Shown: positions 1-5,997 of the stretch, piece by piece
How the letters are laid out: the number at the start of each line of letters is the position of its first letter
Position numbering within the stretch: position 1 is the stretch's first letter
From: Candidatus Izemoplasmatales bacterium
GTDB taxonomy: Bacteria > Bacillota_I > Bacilli_A > Izemoplasmatales > Hujiaoplasmataceae
Assembly: GCA_028691335.1 (NCBI GenBank)
Contig: JAQUZK010000087.1
Location: 1 to 6,090 of the forward strand
Direction: 5' to 3'
Length of the DNA stretch: 6,090 bases
Translations under genes and position numbers: made by a program
Notes under the pieces: model-generated
Databases searched by the model: none
What the model was told of the DNA's origin: nothing
What the model saw: only the letters and a program-made list of their open reading frames with translations

Positions 1-220
1 TCGGATGAAGAACCTTCAACATTATTTAAACTTCTTTGTTTATCGTTATAATCAGTTGATTTTAGCATGTTCAAATAATAAAACACAACAACTAAAGGCT
101 AAAAATCGTATAGTTGATGATTTGTTTGAAAGAATTATAAAAGGACCAAAAGTTATCACATATCAAACTTATCTAAATGATAAAGGAATAATGAACATAT
201 TGGAGAGTAGACTAGATTAA
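1..220 (+). CDS. Transposase C-terminal fragment, ISXO2/IS1595-like (partial, 5' end outside window)
   Basis: The reading frame is open to the left edge (the codon at 2-4 is CGG) and ends with TAA at 218-220, so the visible residues are the tail of a longer protein. The ATG at 5 need not be its start, and no ribosome binding site can be judged. The stretch NLQHYLNFFVYRYNQ resembles the 'hLQ-YLnEFvfRfNrR' segment near the end of ISXO2-like (IS1595 family) DDE transposases. It is followed, as in that family, by a basic region, an F-x-R-I/L helix and a 'P-x-V/I-TY' element (residues 49-55 counting from the ATG at 5). The catalytic DDE residues would lie upstream and are not visible, so it cannot be said whether the element is intact. 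I could not identify its terminal inverted repeat downstream. Family assignment rests on recalled sequence similarity and is moderate; 'some DDE transposase tail' is safer than the exact family. Confidence 0.5.
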   Translation, partial: RMKNLQHYLNFFVYRYNQLILACSNNKTQQLKAKNRIVDDLFERIIKGPKVITYQTYLNDKGIMNILESRLD

Positions 221-303
221 CAACACTCTTCACCAAACGTCAGTTTTTTTTTGAAAAGACTTATCTAAAATCATGTAAATTTCTAGAGTTAATCACATAA
301 AAT

Positions 304-370
304 AAAATAGCTCCCTTTATCAGAATAGTATTTTTGGTATACCATATCTCCAACTTTTGGAAGCTATTTT
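304..370 (-). repeat. Long-loop inverted repeat just downstream of tRNA-Val (possible terminator or structured RNA)
   Basis: AAAATAGCTCCC (304-315) and GGAAGCTATTTT (359-370) form a 12-bp inverted repeat with a 43-nt loop. On the plus strand one position is a C-A mismatch (313/361). In minus-strand RNA the same position is a G-U pair, so the stem is continuous only for transcripts coming from the tRNA side. The left arm is followed in minus orientation by a U-rich run (ATTTTATTTTATG), as expected for an intrinsic terminator. The loop is much longer than usual and contains the palindrome GGTATACC (336-343) and a smaller TTGG/CCAA pairing (334-337/350-353). The right arm ends 9 nt from the tRNA CCA. 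A tRNA terminator is the simplest reading; a small inverted-repeat element is the alternative. Confidence 0.5.
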
Positions 371-379
371 AATTTATTA

Positions 380-454
380 TGGTGGAACCAGAGGGATTTG
401 AACCCCCGACCCCCTGCACGTCAAGCAGGTGCTCTCCCGCTGAGCTATGATTCC
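380..454 (-). tRNA. tRNA-Val (anticodon GAC), CCA encoded
   Basis: The minus strand folds into a complete 75-nt cloverleaf. It has acceptor GGAATCA/TGGTTCC (one U-G pair), D stem GCTC/GAGC with a 7-nt loop, anticodon stem CCTGC/GCAGG around loop TTGACGT, a 5-nt variable region GGGTC and T stem GGGGG/CCCTC around TTCAAAT. Discriminator A and an encoded CCA follow. The anticodon at loop positions 3-5 is GAC, which reads valine codons GUC and GUU. Position 37 is G rather than the A that is commoner in valine tRNAs. The gene stands alone, 67 bp beyond the TM2 gene on the same strand, with its own promoter. Confidence 0.95.
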
Positions 455-463
455 AGTAGATGA

Positions 464-492
464 ATTATATCATAACAATTGTCATTAGTAAA
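464..492 (-). promoter_or_regulatory. Promoter of tRNA-Val
   Basis: On the minus strand there is a -35 TTTACT (492-487), a 17-nt spacer and a perfect -10 TATAAT (469-464). The -10 ends 9 nt before the first base of the tRNA, so transcription would start within a few bases of the mature 5' end. This is the usual vegetative sigma-factor arrangement for a single stable-RNA gene. Confidence 0.75.
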
Positions 493-521
493 TACTTGTT
501 TAAGCCTAGAATTAGATATAA

Positions 522-875
522 TTAATCTTTTAACGCTCTTCCTGTAGAGTCTTGATTAATTGAACCTGTCAAAATCATGATACCTTCAATCAAACCCCAT
601 ATTGAAGCCACAATTGGGCCTAAACCAAAAAATATCCATCCAACAACTGTTAATAACAATTGTGCTAATGCTTTATTAGTGAAACCTAAATAAAAATTAT
701 GAATCCCAAATGCACCTAAAAAAATACCAAACAGACCAGCTGCTAATTTTGATTTAGCTAAAGGATCTGTATTAGCCATTGTCTTCTTATTAAAATCTGG
801 ATTAACAGCTACTCCGCAATAAATACATATTACAGCTTCATCATCTATTTGTTTTCCACATTTTCTACAATACAT
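522..875 (-). CDS. Zinc-ribbon and TM2 domain membrane protein
   Basis: This 117-residue protein begins with a zinc ribbon: C3-x2-C6 and C17-x2-C20. A linker (about 22-40) leads to a TM2 domain (about 41-104) with two hydrophobic segments and the family signature G-x-H-x-F-Y-L-G at 57-64, where the short turn between helices lies. The second helix ends in W93-G-L-I-E97-G, with Glu where many bacterial TM2 proteins have Asp. TM2 proteins are small membrane proteins of largely unknown role, and zinc-ribbon/TM2 fusions are widespread in Bacillota. The ribbon probably faces the cytoplasm and could bind a partner or nucleic acid, but this is inference. A good Shine-Dalgarno, GAGGTG at 888-883, lies 7 nt before the ATG and supports the start. 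The gene lies 66 bp after gtrA on the same strand; I see no convincing separate promoter and no strong terminator after it, so read-through from upstream is possible. Confidence 0.88.
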   Translation of the reverse strand: MYCRKCGKQIDDEAVICIYCGVAVNPDFNKKTMANTDPLAKSKLAAGLFGIFLGAFGIHNFYLGFTNKALAQLLLTVVGWIFFGLGPIVASIWGLIEGIMILTGSINQDSTGRALKD

Positions 876-941
876 ATCAATTCACCTCATAATATTTATT
901 AATCTTAAAATTATTTAACTTTTATTTAATAACAGCTGTGT

Positions 942-1328
942 TTATATTATTCTGTAGACAAAAAACTTAGTATATATAAACTCAGTAACAAAATTTATAA
1001 GCATAGTTCCTATTAATACCACATACTTATTCCATCCAATTTCTTCAAGTGCATCTCCCCACCAAGTAGACAAAGGAGTAAAAAACAAATAAAAAACAAA
1101 TACTTTTGACATAGCTTTAGGAATATTAGCAGCTGATTTGAAAGTAAATTTTCGATTTAAAGTAAAATTCCACAAGACAGATAATACTAAAGCTATTAGA
1201 TAAGCCGGCCAATAAATAATACTAAATACTTCACTTAATAAAGTGAAGGATAGAATTTGGATTAATCCAGCAGAAATTGAAAAAAGTGTGAACTTAACTA
1301 TGTGGATAAAGTTCTCGTTTGTTTTCAT
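942..1328 (-). CDS. GtrA-family four-helix membrane protein
   Basis: This 128-residue, strongly hydrophobic protein has four predicted membrane helices (about 9-31, 38-58, 75-93, 102-123). The GtrA/DPMS-like family hallmark F/W-N-F-x-L-N-R-K-F-T-F lies at 53-63 after helix 2. A basic tail and an aromatic fourth helix (E116, Y119, K121) complete the usual pattern. GtrA proteins are thought to help move or present undecaprenyl-phosphate-linked sugars for cell-surface glycosylation, usually beside a glycosyltransferase. None is encoded here, so its partner is unknown. The start is 9 nt after the isomerase stop codon, on the same strand. The upstream bases carry no good Shine-Dalgarno (only AAAGAAG, about 16 nt away), so translation may depend on coupling to the isomerase gene. 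Family assignment is secure; the substrate is not. Confidence 0.88.
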   Translation of the reverse strand: MKTNENFIHIVKFTLFSISAGLIQILSFTLLSEVFSIIYWPAYLIALVLSVLWNFTLNRKFTFKSAANIPKAMSKVFVFYLFFTPLSTWWGDALEEIGWNKYVVLIGTMLINFVTEFIYTKFFVYRII

Positions 1329-1337
1329 CTTAACACA

Positions 1338-1856
1338 CTAGTTCTTCTTTGGTTCTGCGTAATCATAACCGTTTAGCTCAACTGTCACTTTTTCCATTAC
1401 TATATCTTCTAAAGGTTTGTCCATATAATTCGTTTCAACATTTGCGATTCTTTCTACTTCTTCAAAACCTTCTATGACTTTACCAAAAGCCGCATATAGG
1501 CCATCTAAATGCGGTGCATTTTTATGCATTATAAAAAATTGTGAGCCTGCAGAATTAGGGCTTTGGCTTCTAGCCATTGAAATTACACCACTTTCATGCT
1601 TTAAATCATTTTTATATCCATTAGAAATAAATTCTCCTGGAATTGAATATCCAGGACCTCCCATTCCTGTTCCTTCAGGATCACCTCCCTGAATCATAAA
1701 CCCAGATATAACTCTATGAAATATTGTTGAGTCATAAAAGTTCTTACTGATTAAAGAGATAAAATTATTTACAGTATTCATTGCTATATTCGGATAAAGT
1801 TCTATACTGATAGTTTTTTTATTATTCAAAAGTATTTTTACTATTGGATTATTCAT
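1338..1856 (-). CDS. ppiB: Cyclophilin-type peptidyl-prolyl cis-trans isomerase
   Basis: This 172-residue single-domain cyclophilin catalyses cis-trans isomerisation of X-Pro bonds during protein folding. The active-site block F46-H-R48-V-I-S-G-F53-M54-I-Q56-G-G-D is intact, with R48 the catalytic arginine. The second block S-x-A-G-S-Q106-F-F108-I and the third H116-L-D-G-L-Y-A-A-F-G-K-V are also present. His116 replaces the tryptophan of human cyclophilin A, as is common in bacteria and linked to weak cyclosporin binding. There is no signal peptide or lipobox, so it should be cytosolic. The start is fixed by AGGAGGG at 1867-1861, 4 nt before the ATG. It is the first gene of a probable minus-strand unit with gtrA and the TM2 gene, driven by a near-consensus promoter. 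The symbol follows usage for cytosolic cyclophilins; the fold and activity are certain, the name less so. Confidence 0.95.
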   Translation of the reverse strand: MNNPIVKILLNNKKTISIELYPNIAMNTVNNFISLISKNFYDSTIFHRVISGFMIQGGDPEGTGMGGPGYSIPGEFISNGYKNDLKHESGVISMARSQSPNSAGSQFFIMHKNAPHLDGLYAAFGKVIEGFEEVERIANVETNYMDKPLEDIVMEKVTVELNGYDYAEPKKN

Positions 1857-1889
1857 GTAGCCCTCCTATTTTTTTGTACTCCTAGAAAT

Positions 1890-1918
1890 ATTATAAACTT
1901 AAGTCATGAAATAGACAA
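1890..1918 (-). promoter_or_regulatory. Promoter of the cyclophilin-gtrA unit
   Basis: On the minus strand there is a -35 TTGTCT (1918-1913), a 17-nt spacer and a consensus -10 TATAAT (1895-1890), 33 bp upstream of the cyclophilin ATG. The predicted leader is short, about 25 nt, and includes the ribosome binding site. It faces away from the peptidase gene, so the 158-bp gap 1857-2014 is a divergent control region. On the plus side only weak TATATT/TATTAT boxes near 1975-1982, without a recognisable -35, can be offered for the peptidase. Confidence 0.7.
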
Positions 1919-2014
1919 GTAAATAACTACAAAATTCAAAAGTTAAAAGTATTTTAGTTATTTTTATAGTAAAATATATTATTAGAACATAAACTATTAA
2001 GGAGATGAAATTTT

Positions 2015-3199
2015 ATGAATAAAACTGAGAGAATAAGAAACAATGCCTTTTCATTAGCTGAAGACATTATCAATAAAACTGGACCACGATTAGCTGGAAC
2101 ATCAGCCGCAAAAGAAGCTGCTTCACTTCTACATAAAGAAGTTAAATTCTATACGAATGAATCACACATTGAAGAATTTTATTTACACAAAGGCGCTTTC
2201 CTAGGGTGGATAAAAATATTAGTCATTTGTTATATCTTATCACTAGGTTTTCTTTGGTTTAACCTACCATATCTTTCATTAGCTCTGTCTTTGATAAGTA
2301 TATTAGTTTTAGTACTTCAATTCTTCTTTTATTTACCGATTATTGATATCTTTTATCCAAAAAGAAAAGGTTATAATGTAGTTGGTTATATAGAGCCAAA
2401 AAAAGAAATAAAAAAGCAAGTAATTATCAGTGGACATCATGATAGTGCAAGAGTATTCAATTTTTTTATACATCAACCAGCTCTATATAACTTAAGAGTT
2501 ACAGGGGCCATTATTTATGTACTTATAATGGTTATTTTATCAATCATCTCCGGGATTTTTAAAAACCCAACCCTATCAATATCTATAAATATCTTTCTAA
2601 GTCTCGGATTAGTATTAATTATTCAAATGTGGTTTTTCGCATCATCAAAAGGTACACCAGGAGCAGGAGATAATCTTATAGCTAGTACCATGGCAATAGA
2701 ATTAGGAAGGTACTTTAGCGAAAATAAACTTGATCATACGAGAATTATTATTACTAGTTTCGACGCTGAAGAAGAAGGCCTAAGAGGCGCTAGAGCTTTT
2801 GCAAAAGCTAACAAAGAGAAACTTAAGGAATATCCTACTATCTTGTTAAATACCGATTGCGCGTATAGTCTTAAAGAGTTATTTTTCTTAACTAGCGACA
2901 TTAATTGCACTGTTAATCTAGATAGTAAACTAGCTAATGATTTAGTAGATATCGCAAAAAATAACGGATATAATGCTCTAGCTAAACCTATTTCTTTCTT
3001 AACTGGAGGAACAGATGCGGGAGAATTAGCCAAGATAGGCGTAAAAGCAACAACATTAGTCGGTATGCCTTGGAGTAATCAAAGTAGATCCAGTGTTTAT
3101 CATACCGCTAATGATACACTAGACCATGTAGAGAAAGAAATTATAGACGCTGCTATTAATATTTTTGGTGATTACATACTATTTAATGATACTAAGTAA
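2015..3199 (+). CDS. Membrane-embedded M28 family zinc (amino)peptidase
   Basis: This 394-residue protein has the full metal set of an M28 di-zinc aminopeptidase: H141-x-D143 (GHHDS), D219 in PGAGDN, the E252-E253 pair in FDAEEEGLRG (E252 general base, E253 ligand), D281 in LLNTD and H363 in VYHTANDT. There is no classical signal peptide. The N-terminus carries the motif TGPRLAGTSAAKEAA (22-36), typical of M28 relatives. Four predicted membrane helices form two hairpins: about 62-82 and 85-110 before the first ligand, and about 164-181 and 186-208 between H141 and D219. The catalytic domain is therefore interrupted by membrane segments. The side of the membrane it faces is not clear from the sequence. 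An AAGGAG at 1999-2004 lies 10 nt before the ATG, slightly long but the only good site. It is transcribed alone and ends in a strong terminator. A peptide- or amino-acid-scavenging role is inference; substrate unknown. Confidence 0.9.
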   Translation: MNKTERIRNNAFSLAEDIINKTGPRLAGTSAAKEAASLLHKEVKFYTNESHIEEFYLHKGAFLGWIKILVICYILSLGFLWFNLPYLSLALSLISILVLVLQFFFYLPIIDIFYPKRKGYNVVGYIEPKKEIKKQVIISGHHDSARVFNFFIHQPALYNLRVTGAIIYVLIMVILSIISGIFKNPTLSISINIFLSLGLVLIIQMWFFASSKGTPGAGDNLIASTMAIELGRYFSENKLDHTRIIITSFDAEEEGLRGARAFAKANKEKLKEYPTILLNTDCAYSLKELFFLTSDINCTVNLDSKLANDLVDIAKNNGYNALAKPISFLTGGTDAGELAKIGVKATTLVGMPWSNQSRSSVYHTANDTLDHVEKEIIDAAINIFGDYILFNDTK

Positions 3200-3224
3200 A
3201 AAAGATGCCATCGCATCTTTTTTT
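3198..3224. terminator. Bidirectional intrinsic terminator between peptidase and aldehyde dehydrogenase
   Basis: GATGC (3204-3208), loop CATC and GCATC (3213-3217) are flanked by A6 on the left and T7 on the right, giving an 11-bp stem with U-tracts in both orientations. It overlaps the peptidase stop codon and lies 10 bp beyond the aldehyde dehydrogenase stop, so it can end both convergent transcripts. Confidence 0.85.
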
Positions 3225-3234
3225 ATACTTATAT

Positions 3235-4605
3235 TTACTTTAAAACTTTTTTAATTAACTTTTCTTTCTTCTCGTTTATTGGGAAATACCTTATCGGTAA
3301 ATCAAAAACATTAGATTTTTTTATTATACTTCGATAATGTGAAAAAGTATCAAAACTTGCTTTACCATGATATTTTCCCATACCACTATCACCAACTCCT
3401 CCAAAAGGCAAATAATCACTGGCAACTTGCATTATGGTATCATTTATGCAACCACCACCAAATGAACAATTATTTAAAACTTGTTTAATAAATACTTTGC
3501 TATTGGTAAATAAATATAATGCTAGTGGATGTGGTCTAGAGTTAACAAAACTAATCGCATCTTCAATTGAATCATATGTAAGTATAGGCAGGATTGGCCC
3601 AAATATTTCTTCTTGCATTACTGGCGAATCAGAAGAAACATTTCTTAAAATAGTTGGCGAAATCTTTATATTCTTCTTATCTATATCACCACCAAAAACA
3701 ACATCTTGTTTATCAATTAACCCCACCAGTCTTTCAAAGTGTTTTTCGTTAATAATTTTACCCAAACTAGGATGCTCTAAAGGTTTCTCCCCGTAAAATT
3801 CTTTAACGTAATATATTAATTTTTCAATCAGATTTTCTACAATGACTTTATCCGCTAATATATAATCTGGAGCTACACAAGTTTGTCCTACATTAATTAA
3901 TTTACCAAAGATTATTCTTTTCGCACTTAAGTCTATATTAGCATCACTAGCAACTATTGTAGGGCTCTTTCCTCCTAACTCTAAACTAACTGGTGTTAGA
4001 TTTTTAGATGCTTTCTCCATAACTATTTTTCCTACTGAAGTACTTCCTGTAAAGAATATATAATCAAATTTTTGATTTAACAGATCTTGATTTTCTTCTC
4101 TACCTCCTTTTACAACAGTTACATACTCTTCTTTATATGTAGATTTAATCAAATCATATATCACATCAGATGTGTTAGAACTATAATTACTCGGTTTAAT
4201 TACAACAGTATTTCCGGCAGCTATAGCTCCAGCTAAAGGAGCTAAGGTTAAATAGATGGGATAATTCCATGGGCTCATAATTAAAACTACACCAAAAGGT
4301 GAAGGTGAAATGAAACTCTTAGCTGGAAAATTAGTGATTTCAGTTTTTCTTTTATCATTCTTCATAAATTTCTTAAGATGTTTCAACAAATACTTAATTT
4401 CTTTTAATGTCACACCAATTTCAGTCAAATAAACTTCTCCGCTTGACTTACCTAGGTCTTTAAATAGTGCTTCTTTTATCTTTTGTTCATATTCATTTAT
4501 CGCTTTATATAGTTTTTCTAGTTCAGCTTTTCTAAATTCATATGGTTTTGATGCATTAGTCTGATAGTAATTTCTTTGTCTACTTACAATTTCTGAAACC
4601 TTCAT
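3235..4605 (-). CDS. Class-3 type aldehyde dehydrogenase, NAD(P)-dependent
   Basis: Using the ATG at 4605 the protein has 456 residues, the usual size for bacterial class-3 aldehyde dehydrogenases such as B. subtilis YwdH. All catalytic parts are present: N114 in SPWNYP, K137 in KPS, the Rossmann loop F-T-G-S-T-S-V-G at about 185-192, general base E209 in LELGG, nucleophile C243 in GQTCVAPDY, and E333 in MQEEIFGP. The C-terminal F-D-T-F-S-H-Y-R motif is typical of the class. The enzyme oxidises aldehydes to acids; relatives often take medium- or long-chain aliphatic and aromatic aldehydes. The start was moved from an in-frame ATG at 4647. The Shine-Dalgarno AAAGGGAG (4620-4613) is 7 nt before 4605 but would lie inside the longer version, and another ATG at 4611 is too close to it. 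With this start there is a 13-bp gap to the DUF2804 stop, so the two genes are probably cotranscribed. Confidence 0.94.
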   Translation of the reverse strand: MKVSEIVSRQRNYYQTNASKPYEFRKAELEKLYKAINEYEQKIKEALFKDLGKSSGEVYLTEIGVTLKEIKYLLKHLKKFMKNDKRKTEITNFPAKSFISPSPFGVVLIMSPWNYPIYLTLAPLAGAIAAGNTVVIKPSNYSSNTSDVIYDLIKSTYKEEYVTVVKGGREENQDLLNQKFDYIFFTGSTSVGKIVMEKASKNLTPVSLELGGKSPTIVASDANIDLSAKRIIFGKLINVGQTCVAPDYILADKVIVENLIEKLIYYVKEFYGEKPLEHPSLGKIINEKHFERLVGLIDKQDVVFGGDIDKKNIKISPTILRNVSSDSPVMQEEIFGPILPILTYDSIEDAISFVNSRPHPLALYLFTNSKVFIKQVLNNCSFGGGCINDTIMQVASDYLPFGGVGDSGMGKYHGKASFDTFSHYRSIIKKSNVFDLPIRYFPINEKKEKLIKKVLK

Positions 4606-4612
4606 AGTCATT

Positions 4613-4620
4613 CTCCCTTT
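4613..4620 (-). promoter_or_regulatory. Ribosome binding site deciding the aldehyde dehydrogenase start
   Basis: AAAGGGAG on the minus strand is followed by 7 nt and ATG at 4605-4603. The in-frame ATG at 4611-4609 is only 1 nt away and the ATG at 4647 is upstream of the site inside the DUF2804 gene, so neither fits. The site overlaps the last two bases of the DUF2804 stop codon, which would suit translational coupling. Confidence 0.75.
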
Positions 4621-5641
4621 AATAGTGATTTGTAATTTTTTCTGCAAATCCTATTTTGTTTTCAATTTCAATTTTTTTTCCGTTATCCAATACCAAGTAA
4701 CCATTAAACTTACCAAATACTTGATGGCCAATATTTTTGATAATCAATAAATTAGTATTATCTACTCTGTCAAGAATAGGTGTCATGGTCATGTTTAAGC
4801 GATTATCATCAGACTTAAACACCCATGGTTTCATATAATCTTTATCATCAATTTCAAAAACAACATTATTCAATTTGTGTACTTTACCATCATAGAAAAT
4901 TACATTTTCAGTCCCCTTAGATGTGTCTCCAAATCCATAGCCAATGTTAAAACCAACTCTTGTACCTTCTACAAAACAAGACAAAGATCCCCAATACCAA
5001 GTATTTTTATATGTCCATACACCTCTACCCCAATCTAGAACACCTAGATCTTCCAACTTATCAAATTTATAAATTTTGTCGCCTATTTGGACCTCTCCAT
5101 CTACATTCATACAATTAATTTTTTGGTTATAATAAAATCTTGTAGGATTCTCTTTAAAAGGAGTAGCTATTAACATTCTCTGATCAGTATTATACTTTTT
5201 GAACTTTAAATTAGCTAAAAAACTAGTACCATCACAAAAATCAGAAATACTTACTTTAATTACTCTAGAATCAGCTTCATTTATAAACTCAAAACTTCTA
5301 CCTTTATCTTTATAAATAACATTTCCATGATCCGCAGAATTAGGTAAGCTTAATTTACCAAAAGTAAAAAACTTCATCTTAGTTTTTTTAGTTTCTTTAC
5401 CTGAAGAAAAATCAAGTAAACTAGCGTTTATCAAAGCCATATACCCTAAATCAGCTATCGTAAAACTGAAAGCGAAATTTTTAGAAATCGCACAATAATA
5501 ATCCCATTCTTTTATTCTCCATTTGGATGCTTTGATCATTTTTCTATGATAACTAAAAATCTCTCTAACTGAAAAACCTGGTTTAACTAAATGACCTTTG
5601 TCATTAAGCAAATCTAGTTTTTCTTCAACTAGTTTATTCAT
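4619..5641 (-). CDS. DUF2804 family protein
   Basis: This 340-residue soluble protein is recognised by the DUF2804 signatures: L-D-W-G-R-G-V-W-T-Y-K-N-T-W-Y-W-G-S at 202-219, G-F-N-I-G-Y-G-F-G-D-T-S with E-N-V-I-F-Y-D-G-K around 230-257, and the C-terminal G-K-F-N-G-Y-L-V-L-D-N-G-K plus G-F-A-E-K at 310-335. The family is of unknown function; the beta-rich, tryptophan/tyrosine-rich pattern suggests a lipocalin-like or barrel ligand-binding fold, which is my inference. There are no signal peptide or membrane helices, so it is probably cytosolic. GGAGGG at 5654-5649, 7 nt upstream, supports the ATG. It is the first gene of a two-gene unit with the aldehyde dehydrogenase, and the pairing hints at handling of a hydrophobic compound or lipid-derived aldehyde. 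The family call is firm; the role is open. Confidence 0.88.
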   Translation of the reverse strand: MNKLVEEKLDLLNDKGHLVKPGFSVREIFSYHRKMIKASKWRIKEWDYYCAISKNFAFSFTIADLGYMALINASLLDFSSGKETKKTKMKFFTFGKLSLPNSADHGNVIYKDKGRSFEFINEADSRVIKVSISDFCDGTSFLANLKFKKYNTDQRMLIATPFKENPTRFYYNQKINCMNVDGEVQIGDKIYKFDKLEDLGVLDWGRGVWTYKNTWYWGSLSCFVEGTRVGFNIGYGFGDTSKGTENVIFYDGKVHKLNNVVFEIDDKDYMKPWVFKSDDNRLNMTMTPILDRVDNTNLLIIKNIGHQVFGKFNGYLVLDNGKKIEIENKIGFAEKITNHY

Positions 5642-5664
5642 CTATATACCCTCCAAAATGACTT

Positions 5665-5694
5665 ATTATATATTGTAAGTATATCACAAAAATA
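5665..5694 (-). promoter_or_regulatory. Probable promoter of the DUF2804-aldehyde dehydrogenase unit
   Basis: The minus strand has a consensus -10 TATAAT (5670-5665), 23 bp before the DUF2804 ATG. The -35 region is poor: only T-rich sequence (ATTTTT at 5693-5688) lies at 17-nt spacing, and the better TTGTGA (5689-5684) is only 13 nt away. A weak promoter, or one needing an activator, fits. The start point is therefore close to the ribosome binding site. Confidence 0.4.
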
Positions 5695-5734
5695 ATATGT
5701 TTTACTATAGAACATATAAATAATTTATTGGAAA

Positions 5735-5997
5735 TCAGTCCATAATATATCCTGTAAAATCTGAAGCATAATTTAGTATAGATGCACCTTTAACAATACT
5801 TCTACCAATCAAAAACAGTACAGCAGCAAATACTATATCTAGAGCTAGACAACCAAAATTTTCCCATGTTTGACTCTTTATAAAATCATATAAACCCCAA
5901 CCTATTTGCAAAACATCAAATACTGTATCCCAGAAGCAACCGCGAGGATCTACATACATTATAGGAGTAATCTATCTAGAATATAGCGGTTATTAAC
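5735..5997 (-). pseudogene. RHS repeat-associated core protein C-terminal remnant (frameshifted, toxin domain missing)
   Basis: The open part (5959-5735, 74 codons) starts M-Y-V-D-P-R-G-C-F-W-D-T-V-F-D, which matches the end of the RHS-associated core motif (N-N-P-I-M-Y-V-D-P-x-G) and the following pre-toxin region. Homology continues upstream of this ATG: the same frame reads I-T-P-I before it, after a TAG at 5974-5972. The frame one base away reads V-N-N-R-Y-I-L-D at 5997-5974. Joined by a single-base indel these give NRYILDRITPIMYVDPRG, the right spacing for the canonical N-R-Y-x-Y-x-x-x-N-P-x-x-Y-x-D-P-x-G. There is no ribosome binding site at the ATG. RHS proteins are large secreted polymorphic toxins with a variable C-terminal toxin. 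Here a hydrophobic stretch (about residues 36-52) is followed only by some 20 residues and TGA, too little for a known toxin domain. It is most likely a displaced, decayed RHS tip. Confidence 0.72.

Noticed and set aside
202..252. Possible terminator after the transposase: GGAGAGT/ACTCTTC (202-208/225-231) followed by T9 (244-252)
   Set aside because: The stem is weak with a 16-nt loop, overlaps the stop codon region, and ends 12 nt before the T run, too far for an intrinsic terminator.
1474..1692. Plus-strand open frame of 72 codons
   Set aside because: It lies wholly antisense within the cyclophilin gene, has no recognisable domain and is explained by the conserved protein on the other strand.
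1970..1982. Promoter -10 for the M28 peptidase (TAAAAT, TATATT or TATTAT)
   Set aside because: Several AT-rich hexamers fit equally and none has a recognisable -35 at 16-18 nt, so no specific promoter is called.
2734..3033. Minus-strand open frame of 99 codons
   Set aside because: Antisense to the zinc-ligand region of the M28 peptidase; no domain recognised.
3434..3796. Plus-strand open frame of 120 codons
   Set aside because: Antisense to the C-terminal half of the aldehyde dehydrogenase; no domain recognised.
4606..4647. N-terminal extension of the aldehyde dehydrogenase to an ATG at 4647, overlapping the DUF2804 gene
   Set aside because: The Shine-Dalgarno lies inside this extension and points to the ATG at 4605; the added 14 residues are not part of the usual family N-terminus.
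5735..5959. Intact small membrane protein of 74 residues
   Set aside because: No ribosome binding site precedes the ATG, and RHS-core homology continues upstream through a stop and frameshift, so it is a gene fragment rather than a stand-alone gene.
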